Assembly: GCF_016859285.1 (NCBI RefSeq)
Contig: NC_053416.1
Location: 13,651,501-13,715,500 of the forward strand
DNA: 64,000 nucleotides
Direction: 5' to 3'
Source of the DNA: Xiphias gladius
Lineage: Eukaryota; Chordata; Actinopteri; Istiophoriformes; Xiphiidae
Shown piece after piece: positions 51,280-62,639 of this stretch. The first letter of the stretch is position 1. Each line of letters begins with the position of its first letter. The translations under genes were made by a program, and so were the position numbers. The notes beneath the pieces are model-generated. The model saw only the letters and a list, made by a program, of their open reading frames with translations, ran no database searches and had not been told where the DNA came from.

Positions 51280-51572
51280 TGTACCTCTATCTTCCTGAGG
51301 ATACTCATTGACATAATGCATTCCCTAGCCCTTTACCCTAACCTTAATCATCACAACTAAATGCCGAACCCCATCCCCTTACCCTAACCCTAACCTAAAC
51401 CTAATTCTAACCTGAACCCTAAAACCAAGTCTTTACCTGCAAACAGCCCTTTGAAGTTGTGAGGACTGGCCAAAATTACCACACTTTAATAAAGTGTCCT
51501 CACTCTGTAAGGTATATAACTCACAATGCTCCTCACAAAGATAGAGGTACAAGTACACACACACACACACAT
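51276..51572. repeat. interspersed teleost repeat with internal TAACCC-like units
   Basis: It contains 'acttgtacctctatcttcct', 'cctaaccttaatcatcaca', several ccctaaccctaa units, 'gttgtgaggactggcc' and, inverted at the far end, 'cacaaagatagaggtacaag'. It is bounded on both sides by (CA)n. The two ends (acttgtacctctatctt / aagatagaggtacaagt) are an exact 17-bp inverted repeat, so the element runs 51276 to about 51555. Confidence 0.7.
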
Positions 51573-52971
51573 ACACAAGAAAAAGAGGCAGACAGACAGA
51601 CTGGAGAAGGAATGAGGAAGAAAGAAGAAGCAGAGACTGTGGTTAGGGCACTTGAGAGGGGATAAGAGGAGTGACAAACAGAGAAAAGAGTGCAAAAGAA
51701 TAGAGTCAAGAATAAATGAGTGGGACAGGGCAGGTGGGGATGCTTTTTTCCTTTTTTGTGTAGACCTTGAGATGGAAAAATAATAATTCTCCCCAGCATG
51801 AATGTCTAGTGCCCCTGAGAGCAACAGAAAGGAAAAGAGAGAGATGGAGTGGGACCTTCATCACTTAGTGAGAGAAGAAACCGCAAGCAGTAGAGAGGCT
51901 TTCTGGGCTTTTTCCAAGTAGCTGCTGTGTGTGATAGCAGCCCATATTTCTCCTCTGGTGTGTGAATCACAGTTTCACTCCCTGGCCATGTGAGGATGGG
52001 GCTGGGGGACCAGTAGTTGTAATCTGATACTGCCAAATAAAGATAACAAAGTCATAGAAAGTCAATCTAGACTTAAGTCTGCTTTTGGAGTCTCCAGGGG
52101 GAGCGCACAGGCCAGTGTTAAGCATGTGGTCTCGTTTCTTGTGGGCTTTGCTGCAGACACACCACTGATAGTAATCACAGTGTTTGCTTGATGCCAAAAA
52201 GAAACTGGGAGCTTAACATTTGAGACATTTGTATGGTATTTGTTATTTGATCAAATGCACCCTGTTTGTACATTTCCCATGTGGTTCAGCAGTAACTACT
52301 AGACGATCATTGACTGTTCTTTTCTGTGTGGACAGAAACATATTGTTGTCTGTTTTTCTGATTAATGGCAGTTATACGCTGTCTTCTTCCATTTAAAAGA
52401 CAAGTTGTCTGTACTACTTTTTTTATGAAAAGAAAAACATATTTTCCCTGGCGTATGAGGGATCTCAGTAATGGATGCCATGTAATGTATCAGCAACAGA
52501 GAAGCTCCCCAATTCAAAAATCCATTACAGTTGTCGATGTCCTGTGCAAACCATGTACTTTCAAAAATTCAACTTTTCATGAGCTAAGAGGAAACCTGTT
52601 TTTAGCTTTGAAACAAATAATTTTGAAGATAGGTCACTGCATTTTTAAATTGGTTATCTAAAAAATGTAAAACCACTAAATTTGGAGATAAAGCGGGGTC
52701 CAAAAGTTTAGCTGAGGCTGATGGGAATGTCAGACCCATTCGCATTTGCGAAGAAAAACAGCCCGATTTGAATGAAGAAGCATCGTCATCAACAGCATCA
52801 GATAAAAGGAATCGGTAGCCTCCTCCTTCAAAGATGCCAAGGGCTCTGAAAGTTTGAGTCTTGCCCCGGTCCGCCAACTCCAAGTCGGACCAGAATACCT
52901 ATGTCTGCAGGGTGAAGTATTTCTGGGGTAATCTTGTTGTAAAGTGGTATTAAATAGATAAACTTCTGCTC

Positions 52972-53180
52972 TTATTTAAATTTTGAAAATAACAGAGTGA
53001 CCAATGGAGAAACAACAATAGCCACTTGGTTTCCACCGTGCCCCATCTTAATGGCGACCAGCAGGGTCAGTTGGTAGATTAAACTTTTACCAAATCCTAT
53101 CGGTAGTACGGCAGCCACATCTTTCTTATCAACAAATGCTGTAAGTGCAGTTGTTTGTTTTTCTTTTACAAAAAATATAT
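52972..53180 (-). pseudogene. RecQ-like helicase fragment, probably transposon-borne
   Basis: On the - strand, in one frame from about 53180 to a TAA at 52972-52974, the translation shows the start of a RecQ-type helicase: KEKQTTALTAF (RecQ motif 0), VDKKDVAAVLPIGFGKSLIY (Walker A GFGKS) and VAIVVSPLVTLL (motif Ia). The order and spacing are right for the family, but no DEAH box or later motif follows, and the frame stops. No complete gene is present. Such isolated RecQ-like fragments in fish are often relics of mobile elements (inference). The next 300 bp downstream on this strand contains an open frame I do not recognise. Confidence 0.72.
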
Positions 53181-53217
53181 GTGATGTGTACCTATAAGCA
53201 GGAAGGCCGTTCGAGGA

Positions 53218-53607
53218 AGGCCCTTCCCTGTTTCATCATGACAATGTCCCCTGCACAAAGCCAAGCCCATAAAATTTTTTTTTTTCTCAGTTTGGTGTAG
53301 AAGAGCTTGACTGGCCTGCACACAGCCAGGACCTCAACCCCATTCAACACCTTTCGGGATGAATTGTTGTGGTCACTTTAAGCCAAGCACTCATCGCCCA
53401 ACAAGTATCCGACTTCACTAATGCTCGTGCAGCTGAGTGGGAGCAAATCTCTGCCAGGTTCCAAGATCTGGGTGGAAAGCCTTCACAGAAGTGGGGAGGC
53501 TCCTATAGCAGCAGATTAATGCCCATTGGTTTTTGAATGACATGTTAAGCAATCAGATATGGCTAAAACATTCACATGTTCATATACCTTTGCCCATATA
53601 GTGTATC
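53218..53607 (+). mobile_element. Tc1-like transposon relic (transposase C-terminus and 3' end)
   Basis: Conceptual translation across frames gives FHHDNVPCTKP, FGVEELDWPAHSQDLNPIQH (the WPAxSPDLNPI block that precedes the last catalytic acid of Tc1 DDE transposases), then VSDFTNARAAEWEQI and GKPSQKWGGSYSS. A poly-T tract and frameshifts disrupt it. The right end 'tttgcccatatagtgtatc' matches the terminal repeat of this family. The 5' half is missing. Confidence 0.85.
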
Positions 53608-53933
53608 GGTATTTCATGAACAGTACATTTGATAAGATGTTCAGTATAGCCACTTCCTGTCATGCCCAGCCTGCTTTAAGTAGTGATTGCCTACATCTCC
53701 CAGAATTCTTTTTGTCAACCTCCAGCAAGTGGTTGTTTCAAAGACAGGAGCAGTTAAACTGAAGATTTTTATTTTTCATCCCTGCCACTGAAAGTCCAGT
53801 AAAAGTGCACACCACTACTGTTAAGGAGTTTTGATGAGTTAACAAATAAAGTATGTCAAAGCAGATTCTCAAACACTAGGCTACCTTCCTCACTCAGCCA
53901 CCCACAGCTCCCTTTAGTGTGTTTTAAGCACAG

Positions 53934-53974
<41 letters not shown>
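53934..53974. repeat. (CA)n microsatellite
   Basis: About 20 CA units. Confidence 0.95.
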
Positions 53975-53977
<3 letters not shown>

Positions 53978-55601
53978 ACGCAGACTAGGCTGTGAAGTCA
54001 CTGCAGCTCGACTCAGCACAGTCACTAATCCAAAAATGACTGTCATGTGTCAGCTTTGTCAGAATTATTGCAGCGGTACTGAGACAGAGTCTTGGCGGTA
54101 ATTACTGTACATCATTTTCCCAGGACACATGTAATTATATTAATTCATGCTGTTGTACTTGGGCTTGCAGCAGCAAAAACCAAATGCTCTTTGACTGTGT
54201 GATCCAATATTTTGTAATAAGTTTTCAGTTCCACAAATCAAAGTGTATCTCTTTGCAGCACAGCATAAATGTGGGCTAGTTTTAGCATTTAATATCAGAA
54301 GCATCAGGTTGACTGTATGCTGAATACATCAAAATACATTCATAAAGGTAACACATTTAACTTTGGGTCATGCTGAACATGGATATATACAGCTCATCAG
54401 ATTTTGGCTATACTGTTAATGTTGGAAATGCATTGAAATATTTCAGGAGGAAGGAGGTAAAATAAGCAGTTACTGGGCTGTTCAAGACATTTGGCTGATG
54501 CTCTATACAGGGAGATTTTGAGCTGAGTGCTGGTATCTTGTTCAAGGACTTTTTGTGGGAAACACAACAGGAGTTACACAGATCACTCCTATGAGCTTCC
54601 TGTAGTGTTTGCTTTTTAAATACTATTCATGCTGTAGGAATTAAGTCCACATACAAACTTTTTCTATGTAATAATATGCCTTCTTTGACCATGCTTTAGT
54701 TGAAGAATACGCAACTCACAACGGCAGATTCAGTACAAAAGACACAGTGAAAAGCATCACACCTATTTCATACTTTTATGTATTTTGTACTCTATATTTT
54801 TGTTATTGTCAACAAATTCCCTGAAAAGACCAAAAATGTTTCAGTCCATCGGTCAAAGATTTATGACTTCCCAACCCTGTCTTTGGCTCTCAGCCCCAGT
54901 CCCATTTTTTCCTCCTTAGGATGTAAATAATTTAAAGCAGGTAACAAATATATTGTTTCACTTTTAAAAAAAAGGCTCAGTCATTTCCTAATACAGCTGG
55001 ATAGTTTATTTTTCAGCAAAAGCTACTAAAAATGGTAAATAGTGCATTTGTTGGGGACTATTTTCAGCTGTGGATTAATACAAATTTGTTATTCTGACAT
55101 AACAAACTGTAGTGGGTATTTACAGCAGCAGATTAGTGTTTGTGGGATTGACTAAAAAATACACTACAGCTTTTCTCATGTTCATGGTAATGAAGGAACA
55201 TGTTCCCCAGTCAGCGGTGTGCAACACTGATGTGTTTTTAATAGTTTTTAGACAACAATGGAGTGCTATGGCGCAAAGGCATAAGATATATCAGGGTAAG
55301 AAACAATGTCTTTATTTGACTCAATAACTAAGTAACTAAGATTTTAAACGGGCACAGGCCTAGGTACAGCACTATCTCCACACTTCAACATAGTTGAATA
55401 CTTTTATTGAAGGCACTGGTCACACTGACCTGTCAGATGTTTTCCTAAAATGAGAAGTGCAATTCTGCTTATTGTTACCTGATTCAGAGGGTCCAATATT
55501 AACTTCACTATTTCCTTTTACAGTCACTTTTTTGGCCAGTTTGTCTGCTCTCTTGTTTTCCATGACACATGAATGCAAAGGGACCCACATGGATGTGACA
55601 T

Positions 55602-55602
<1 letters not shown>

Positions 55603-55688
<86 letters not shown>

Positions 55689-55689
55689 A
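55603..55689. repeat. (AAAG)n microsatellite, about 87 bp
   Basis: About 21 perfect GAAA units, in which the purine strand is +. The FLSFFLSFFLS frames on the - strand come only from the repeat. Confidence 0.97.
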
Positions 55690-57469
55690 GCTGTGTGAAT
55701 ACTGGATGTGCCTGTCTTGAAGCATGTGAGTGCCAACACAGAATGCTCCAACACCTCACAAGACCAACCCTTATATACCCTCCAGGTAACTAATTGGAGT
55801 GGACCACACCAATAGTAGGGGAGCTTACCATAAATAAACTTACAGACAGACAGTTTGGCCACATAGATATTTACAATTTATGCAGTTTTGTTCAAATAAA
55901 AACAGGAAATCATAGTGTCAAATGTATATGTAACCACCAGCTTCAGAAAAACGTCTCTCATCCTAACCAGGCACACCCTCTTCTTCAAACATGGTATAAC
56001 CAGGAAGTAGAAATAGATAGGAAATCCTTGTCAGATCCTTTTGCCTGAGGAACAGAAAGAGGATTAGTAACAATGGTAAGACACTGCCTTCATATTGTAA
56101 ATATGTTAGCAGTAAGTAGCTTACTATAAAATAGAAGACATCAAAAATGCTTGGTTGTGGTAGTGGCCCACCTCATGGTTTGTTTTCACATTGTGTAGCA
56201 CTGACTTCCATGGCTAACAGGAACTGCAGACTCATGACTCCTATGTCACACAAACAAAAAAACATGAATACACACACAACATGAAATTTAACTGCATCAA
56301 ATTGAGAAGAAGCTCCATCAGCCTTTGTCTGCAAAAAAAAAAACCCCAAAAAAACCCACAATCACAAATTTTCTCATCCCACAACTTACAAATGTGTTTA
56401 TAGCACCAGTTGCTAAAGTTCAGCTGTTAGCATAGTACTGGATGATGGGCCTGTAAATTTTTTTTTTTTTTTGGGAAATTTAGTGTGTCTTGTATGTCAG
56501 CACTGTATGTGATGTGGTGTTCTTTTTTTTGTCCAATATGCTATTACTGGAACTAAAAAGCTCACCTCAGCAAGGTTGCTAACTGCACAACTTGTGCTTA
56601 GCATATGATATCAAGTGACAATGACAGTGAATTGAACTGTAAATGAGAAGGTTATGGAAAATCATCTTTGCAATGCCACGTGGGTTTCTGTCAGGGTTAA
56701 GTTGCTGTTGGGAGGGTGAGACTGTTTTGCCTTCTCGACAACTAGGCTATACCAAAACTTATCCCTTTTGTGCTCTGTTTTCCTTTGTTTGAGAGCATCA
56801 TAAAGTAAAAATTACACTGATATAAGTTTTGTGGATTGCTTTAATAATGATTTGAAAAGAATGTCTCCTTTAATTTGATGAGAAGTTGAAGTCTTGTGCT
56901 ACTAGGGATGCACATCTGCCAGTATATTAAGCCACATTGAATTGCTAGATTTTTAAATGGAGCTTGGTTTCATAATGTCTGGACACAAGTCAAAACAGTG
57001 TCATAGGGCTACAATCAGTTTTCCGTGTATGGCAAAGTAAAACGATTCATCTGTGTTCACAGGATGGAATACAACATTCGTAGTCTATGGTTTGAGTCTG
57101 AATGTGCAACAGACATGGATCACTTGCATGACATCCATTGACAAAAGACATGCTCTGCCCCGTGAAATCTGTTGGCGTGGAAATGGGATGACCTGTTGCT
57201 GGAGTTGAACAGGTAAAATAACACCATCAGCTGGATTAAAAATCAAATGTAAAGATATTTATGCTCAATAAATTGCAATTATTATTTGCCCCATATGTTA
57301 CTATGATTAACTAACAGTGGTTTTAAATGTTCTCTTAAATTTCTCTCAGCCAAAGAGTGTGTTAATGAGAATGGTATCACTTAATGGTACAATGCACACT
57401 TGTAATGAAATGAGTTTATATGCTGCATCATATTATCACAAAGTGATCATGATCTCAAAATTATACACA

Positions 57470-57962
57470 TTATACAAAGTATGTGGACACGTGAACATGA
57501 CACCCATATGTAAATCATGGGCATTAATCTGCCGCTGTAACTCTGCTGGGAAAGCTTTCCACTCAGACTTTGGGACCTGGCTGCAGGGATTTTCTCCTGT
57601 TTAGCCACAAGAGTGTTAGTGAGGTCACCACTGATGTTTGGTGAAAAGGCCTGGCTCGTAGTCGGTGTTCCAGTTCATCCCAAAGATGTTGGATGGGGTT
57701 GAAGTCTGTGCAGGCCAGTCCAGTTATTTCACACCAAACTGGGAAAACAATTTCCGTATGGACCTGGGTGTGTGCAGGTGGTATTGTCATGTTGATACAG
57801 GAAAGAACCTGTTGCCATAAAAGTGGAAGCTTACTATACTCTAAAATTTCATATATGTTTTCGCAAAAAGATTCCCCTTACGTGGAACTACGGGGCCTAC
57901 AGCAGCCCAAACTTTGAAAAACCTCACTCCAAGACAGGTGTCCATATACATTTGTCCATGCA
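57470..57962 (-). mobile_element. internally deleted Tc1-like element with both ends (about 490 bp)
   Basis: On the - strand a transposase fragment reads TGLACTDFNPIQHLWDELEH then RLRARPFHQTSVVTSLT, the Tc1 DDE C-terminal block. The left edge 'caaagtatgtggacacgtga' and the right edge 'ggtgtccatatacatttgtc' are the family's inverted termini, so the copy has lost the N-terminal and central parts of the transposase. Stops are present, so it is not autonomous. Confidence 0.82.
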
Positions 57963-59381
57963 GTTTTTCCAAATCAGATTCGTGTTAGCGGTAACTGTTC
58001 ATCTTACCTTCCCACTATATTTGCTGTGCAAACGAATGGCTAATTTTACACAATTAGAAAATTTTGCACCTCAGATATTAACCAGATCTTATGTATGTTT
58101 GATCTTGTGATCAGTGTGAGCAGCAAAAACCTGATGGATCTGAATATCAGGGAAAAAAACTGATTCAGAGGCACTGAGCTTACTTTACATGTGGCTTGTA
58201 TTTGAAGATTTAGGTCAGAAGGGTCAGTCTTGTGTCACTCACCTGTGGCAGTTGCCATAAGTCTGTAACCCATGGCAGTCTGGCTGAGCTGTGGTAAGCT
58301 TGCTCCACAGTGACACACGACACTGGACAAAAAGCCAAACATTGACTTAACTGGTGTGTGCTTTGGAGACGCTTTTGCTCAGTGAAAACCGAAAAGGGAG
58401 ATACAGTAACCTGAAGTGTGTTTGAAACATGCAAAAGCAAAACATGCAACATCTTGAGTTATTGTTTGTGATGCGAGTGTCATGGCAACAGTAATCCAAA
58501 AGCAATCAAATGTGAGCAGTGGTTCAGGATTCAGCCTGTTGGTTCCCCTTTTTGCATGAGGGTGTCTCGTTCTCTGCAAGTTTGAGATTTGAAAAAACTC
58601 CATTTGATTGTAAAAGAGAAGGTTTTTGTACTCCCAAATTACAATATGGCACTTTAAAGGACCATACAGGAAGTTCAACACCATTTACTACAAATCATGT
58701 ATACTTCATATCACTGCCAAACACTTTTTCTAATCATACCACAGTTTTCTAGACTGATTGCATGTTTCCTATTTTCCAAGCAATCGTTACTTTTGTTTAA
58801 TTTCAGTATGATATCAAAATCAACCTGCAGAGACTTGAAATGCACTAGAAATAGGTCTATAAAAGGTGATCCATCACAGCGTCTGCTTTTGTGAAGGTCA
58901 TTATTGTCAATAACTTTGAGGATAATAACAGCAGACAAGATGTTCAGTGTGATGGATTACCAATCTCACTCATGTTTCAGTTCCTTGCAATAAAATGTTC
59001 ATGTTAAATGAAAATTCTTGGAAACTAATGGCTTCATGGAAGATTGGAAAAACATTCATAGTACTTTGGTCAGCAGTTATGCAAAGTACAGACACCTGAT
59101 TTGTGTGGACTGCTGTCTTGTTTTTGGGATGCAGCAGCTGCCTCACACCCAGGGAGATAAACATCACTCTCATTAAGAAAGATGAAGGCCGGTGCTGCCA
59201 TCTTGTCCTAATAGACCCCTGCTGCTATTGTTTGATTACAGGGTCAGTATTTTTATATTACAGAGTCTAGGTAGTGCTTCCAGATAAACTACAGGTTTAG
59301 ATGTAAACAGAGACTTAGTTTGTTTATAGGATGCAGCAGCTGTAGTGCAGGTTTCAGGATCAGATGAAGTGCTCCAGGGAC

Positions 59382-59382
<1 letters not shown>

Positions 59383-59450
<68 letters not shown>
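59383..59450. repeat. (CAGGAG)n hexanucleotide repeat
   Basis: About 11 near-perfect GGAGCA hexamers. The leucine-only frame on the other strand is an artefact of this repeat. Confidence 0.95.
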
Positions 59451-60611
59451 AACTAACAGAAGCGGAACAGCATTGTAGTCACAGCTGTGGGAAGGACTCG
59501 GTTAAGCAGCGCTTGTTTTGTTAATTAGGATACATCGGATGGGCGCGGTTGTAGAGACTGTTCGGATGTCAGTTACAGAAGTGTAGTGACATTCATATGA
59601 TGGCTTCAAATATAAGGTCCAGCCTCTTCTTACGTCATGGTGGTATTTGCTCAATTCTGCCTGTCAAACACTTTGATGAAATACACAATTCTTTGCCCCC
59701 GTAATGAAGACGGCTTTAATTTTTGAAAAGGAGGATGAAGCTTCCACTTTTTTGCAACCACTAAGCATATTGCAAATACTGTTCAACTGGTTTCTTGGTT
59801 TGTTTATTCAATTTCTTTCATAGCCCACTATAGCATAACCTTAGCCATCGTCACACTGAACTCCTATGGGGCAAAAAATATGCTGCTGGGCCCCTATTGA
59901 CGCCAAGGCATTATGTCCTTATGGCAGCTTCATTATTTGACCAGAGACATGGAGACCAACATCATAGGCCCCAGGTTTCTGTGTGTCAGTTAGTTTACCG
60001 TAAGTTGATTAATTAAAAACTATTTATAAAGAGATACATACCATGTGAGCACAATGAAAATTCAAATAATAAAAGTCAAACTAGATTTTGATAACAGGGC
60101 CATATGCCAAAAGACCACAGGGCCACAACATTAGGTAATAATGTGCGACCTGTCTTAGTTGATATTGCACTTCACTGGTGCAAATTTCTAAACAATGTAC
60201 AACAACTTACCAAAACTAGTTGACAGGTCATGCATTTTTGCACTTTTGGGCCCCTAGGGCTTTTACCTGCTTTGCCTGGCTGGTAATCCAGACTCGCCTC
60301 AGTACAGCAACGTGGCCAGGAGGAGAGCAGTTCAATTCTAAGTGTGCCTCATTAATTACATATTCAAATGAAAGTACAAGATGAAACATAATAATGCATT
60401 TAAAACCAAAGTTTGCTGTTTGCGTTCTTGAGTTCCTACGGGACTAATCAGAAAAGCTCTGTGATGATGTGAAGTCTAGCATTATTTCTTCTTCATGCTG
60501 TATTGATTTTAAATTTCAGTTAATTTGAAGTTATTGTTAGGAATGAAAGCTGGAACTGTTTGAATCCATTTTGGCTGCAACCCTCCCTTTGGATGCTGTG
60601 TCCATTAAATT

Positions 60612-60838
60612 GTGCAACTAACAATTATTTTCATTCACGATTAATCAGCTGATCATTTCCTCAATTAATCAATAAACCGTTTTCCCAGTCGAATGCCAGA
60701 AAAGCAGGAGAAACACCCATTGTAATTTCCGAGAGCCCAATGTTTTGTTTTGTCTGAGGAAAAAGTTAAGAAACAAGCAGCAAATCTTTATAAAATACTC
60801 ACAACAGTTACTTGATTATCAAAATGTTTGTTGCTTAA
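60612..60838 (+). repeat. interspersed teleost repeat ('attaatcgattaat' family), fuller copy
   Basis: It starts 'tgcaactaacaattattttc', continues 'cgattaatcagctgatcat', 'caattaatcaataaaccgtt', 'cagaaaagcaggagaaac' and ends near 'cttgattatcaaaatg', in the order seen in a very common fish repeat. Related fragments occur at 27640, 37118 and 50690. Confidence 0.65.
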
Positions 60839-60904
60839 TTTCTTGTCTAACTGGTTCTTATCTTTTCGTCTGACGTTTTACTTTTTTTTTTACACTCTGT
60901 ATCG

Positions 60905-60960
60905 CACGCACACACACACGCACACACACACACACGCACACGCACAAACACAAACTCACC
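60905..60960. repeat. (CA)n microsatellite with CG interruptions
   Basis: Imperfect CA repeat broken by several CACG units. Confidence 0.9.
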
Positions 60961-61099
60961 AAAACAACACACACAGCTGTCATTCCGTTCCATTCTATTC
61001 TATTATTCTACTATCTCCTATTGTGTTCCATCGCAGTATCTCTAATAATTCAGGGGAAGTGGGGATTTCCTGACCAGAGAAACTCTCGTTCAAATATTT

Positions 61100-61440
61100 A
61101 CCGGCTATAAAGCGGTGTGTGTTGAACTTTGCCCCCCAGGTTCAGGCTTGTTCACGGCGTCGCGCGGTCTTATCATAGACTGTATAACTGGAAACAGGCA
61201 TTGTGGGTAACATTTACGGCACCATGCGCACTTTGTTTTTGTTGCGAGTCCCTGAGCTTCGAGTGACTTTGTTCTCCCGTCCAACATTTTCAAATCAAAG
61301 CCCGATAGCTGCGATTACAGCCCAGTGCGCATGCCCGTCCCGAGTAAACTTTCTTCCCCCGCCGTGCACGCGGGCGCGCCCAAGGAAAGAATTTGAGGCC
61401 GTGCGCGCTGCTGATGTTACTGTTGTGACTTGTTATGAAT
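61100..61440. promoter_or_regulatory. GC/CpG-rich block with NRF1-like site
   Basis: This is the only GC-rich island in the last 17 kb. It contains cggcgtcgcgcggtc (about 61155), an NRF1-like TGCGCATGCC (61325-61334) and ccgtgcacgcgggcgcgccc (about 61362-61381). It might be an unmethylated CpG promoter or regulatory region. No exon of a known gene could be attached to it on either strand. Confidence 0.4.
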
Positions 61441-61611
61441 GATGAAGGTGAACGACAAAAGAGCTTCAGTAACCCTTGTGACAGAGTGAAAGGAAGAGCT
61501 ACAGGAATAGAGAGAGCGCACGGCGTCTAAATGTATTTCTAAAAAAATGATACACTGTTGTGGAGTTTTAAAATCATGAAACACACCCAAGTCTGCATAA
61601 ACTCCCTTTTC

Positions 61612-62480
61612 AGTGTCAGACTCGCTAAGGTAAAAATATTTTAGGAATGCTATAGTAACTAAGGTCTACATAAGCGCAAGTTGCACAGACTCACTACATG
61701 TTAAAGTGAAATATTATAGAGCCATTGTAGGAGATAAATTCACCCAAATCTCCAGATGAGACACACGCAGACGCACTACATATTAAGGGTAAACTATTAT
61801 AGGAATATTGAGAGATATTTTCCAAAAAAGTCACCTTAATTTCAAAATAAAGTCACTTTGGAGTGTGAGAGACAAGATATTATAATAGTACTATAGGAGC
61901 TTGCTGACGAAAAAGCACCATAAGGGCAAAAAATGTACTTTTCGAGTTTCACACACTAAGGTAAGACATTATAGGAATATCAGTCAACTGAGGAGAAAAT
62001 TTCCAAAAGCCACCTCACTCACATAAACTCAGTGTTCAGTATCGCAGACACACTCCAAGCCAGGAGAAATATTATTGGAATATTATATAAGTACTGCAAG
62101 AAGGCAATTGCCAAAAAGCCACCGTACAGTAAAGATAAAGTCGCTTTTGAGTGTCAGACACACTACCTGCTATGGTAAAATATTACAGTCACCGCAGGAG
62201 AAAATTTCCCAAAAGGGGTCATAAGTTTAACATAAACTCTCCTTTAAGAATCACAGACACACTGCAAATCAAGATAAATTATTACAGGAATAACATGGAG
62301 GCATAATTACCAAACTGCCACCATGAGGCCAAGGTTTGCTACTGAGTATCACAGACACACTTCAGGCTGTTGTGAAATAGATCTGTTTATGAGATCTAAT
62401 ACAAAAGAGTCAGGATAAAGTCACCTTTAAGTGGTCATACCGTGGAATAATAAGTAGAGGAATTTTAGTGCAGAAAATTA
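61612..62480. repeat. degenerate tandem array, about 10 units of roughly 75 to 110 bp
   Basis: A repeating set of phrases recurs: a GTGTCAGACACACTAC-like box, then an aaatattataggaatatt-like box, then gaggagaaaatttccaaaa, then agccacc and taaagtcactttt. The CAGACAC-type boxes start near 61612, 61684, 61763, 61861, 61945, 62040, 62150, 62250 and 62346, and a last unit without the box is near 62430. Divergence between units is high, so the array is old. Confidence 0.72.
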
Positions 62481-62613
62481 AAGATGGCAAAAAGAAACCG
62501 AGGAACTAAAGTATGGGCCTATACTCTGGAGTATGGACTGCAAAGCTAGTGGAGCAAAAAGTGAAGCAGAGCAGACGCTGTATTTCCTGCCAATAATGAT
62601 AGGATATGGGATT

Positions 62614-62637
62614 TAAAAAAAAAAAAAAAAAAAAAAA
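62614..62637. repeat. poly(A) tract
   Basis: A run of 24 A residues. No LINE or SINE body is recognisable upstream, so it is not evidence of retroposition by itself. Confidence 0.9.
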
Positions 62638-62639
62638 GG

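Noticed and set aside
51360-51425. CCCTAA/TAACCC units suggesting an interstitial telomere.
   Set aside because: The units are few, diverged and lie within a dispersed repeat with its own inverted ends, so they are part of that element and not a telomere remnant.
55420-55862. Long - strand frames of FLSFFLS repeats.
   Set aside because: They are produced only by the (AAAG)n microsatellite, which is open in several frames because the unit has no stop codon.
59236-59451. A poly-leucine open frame on the - strand.
   Set aside because: It is the translation of the CAGGAG hexanucleotide repeat, with no flanking protein similarity.
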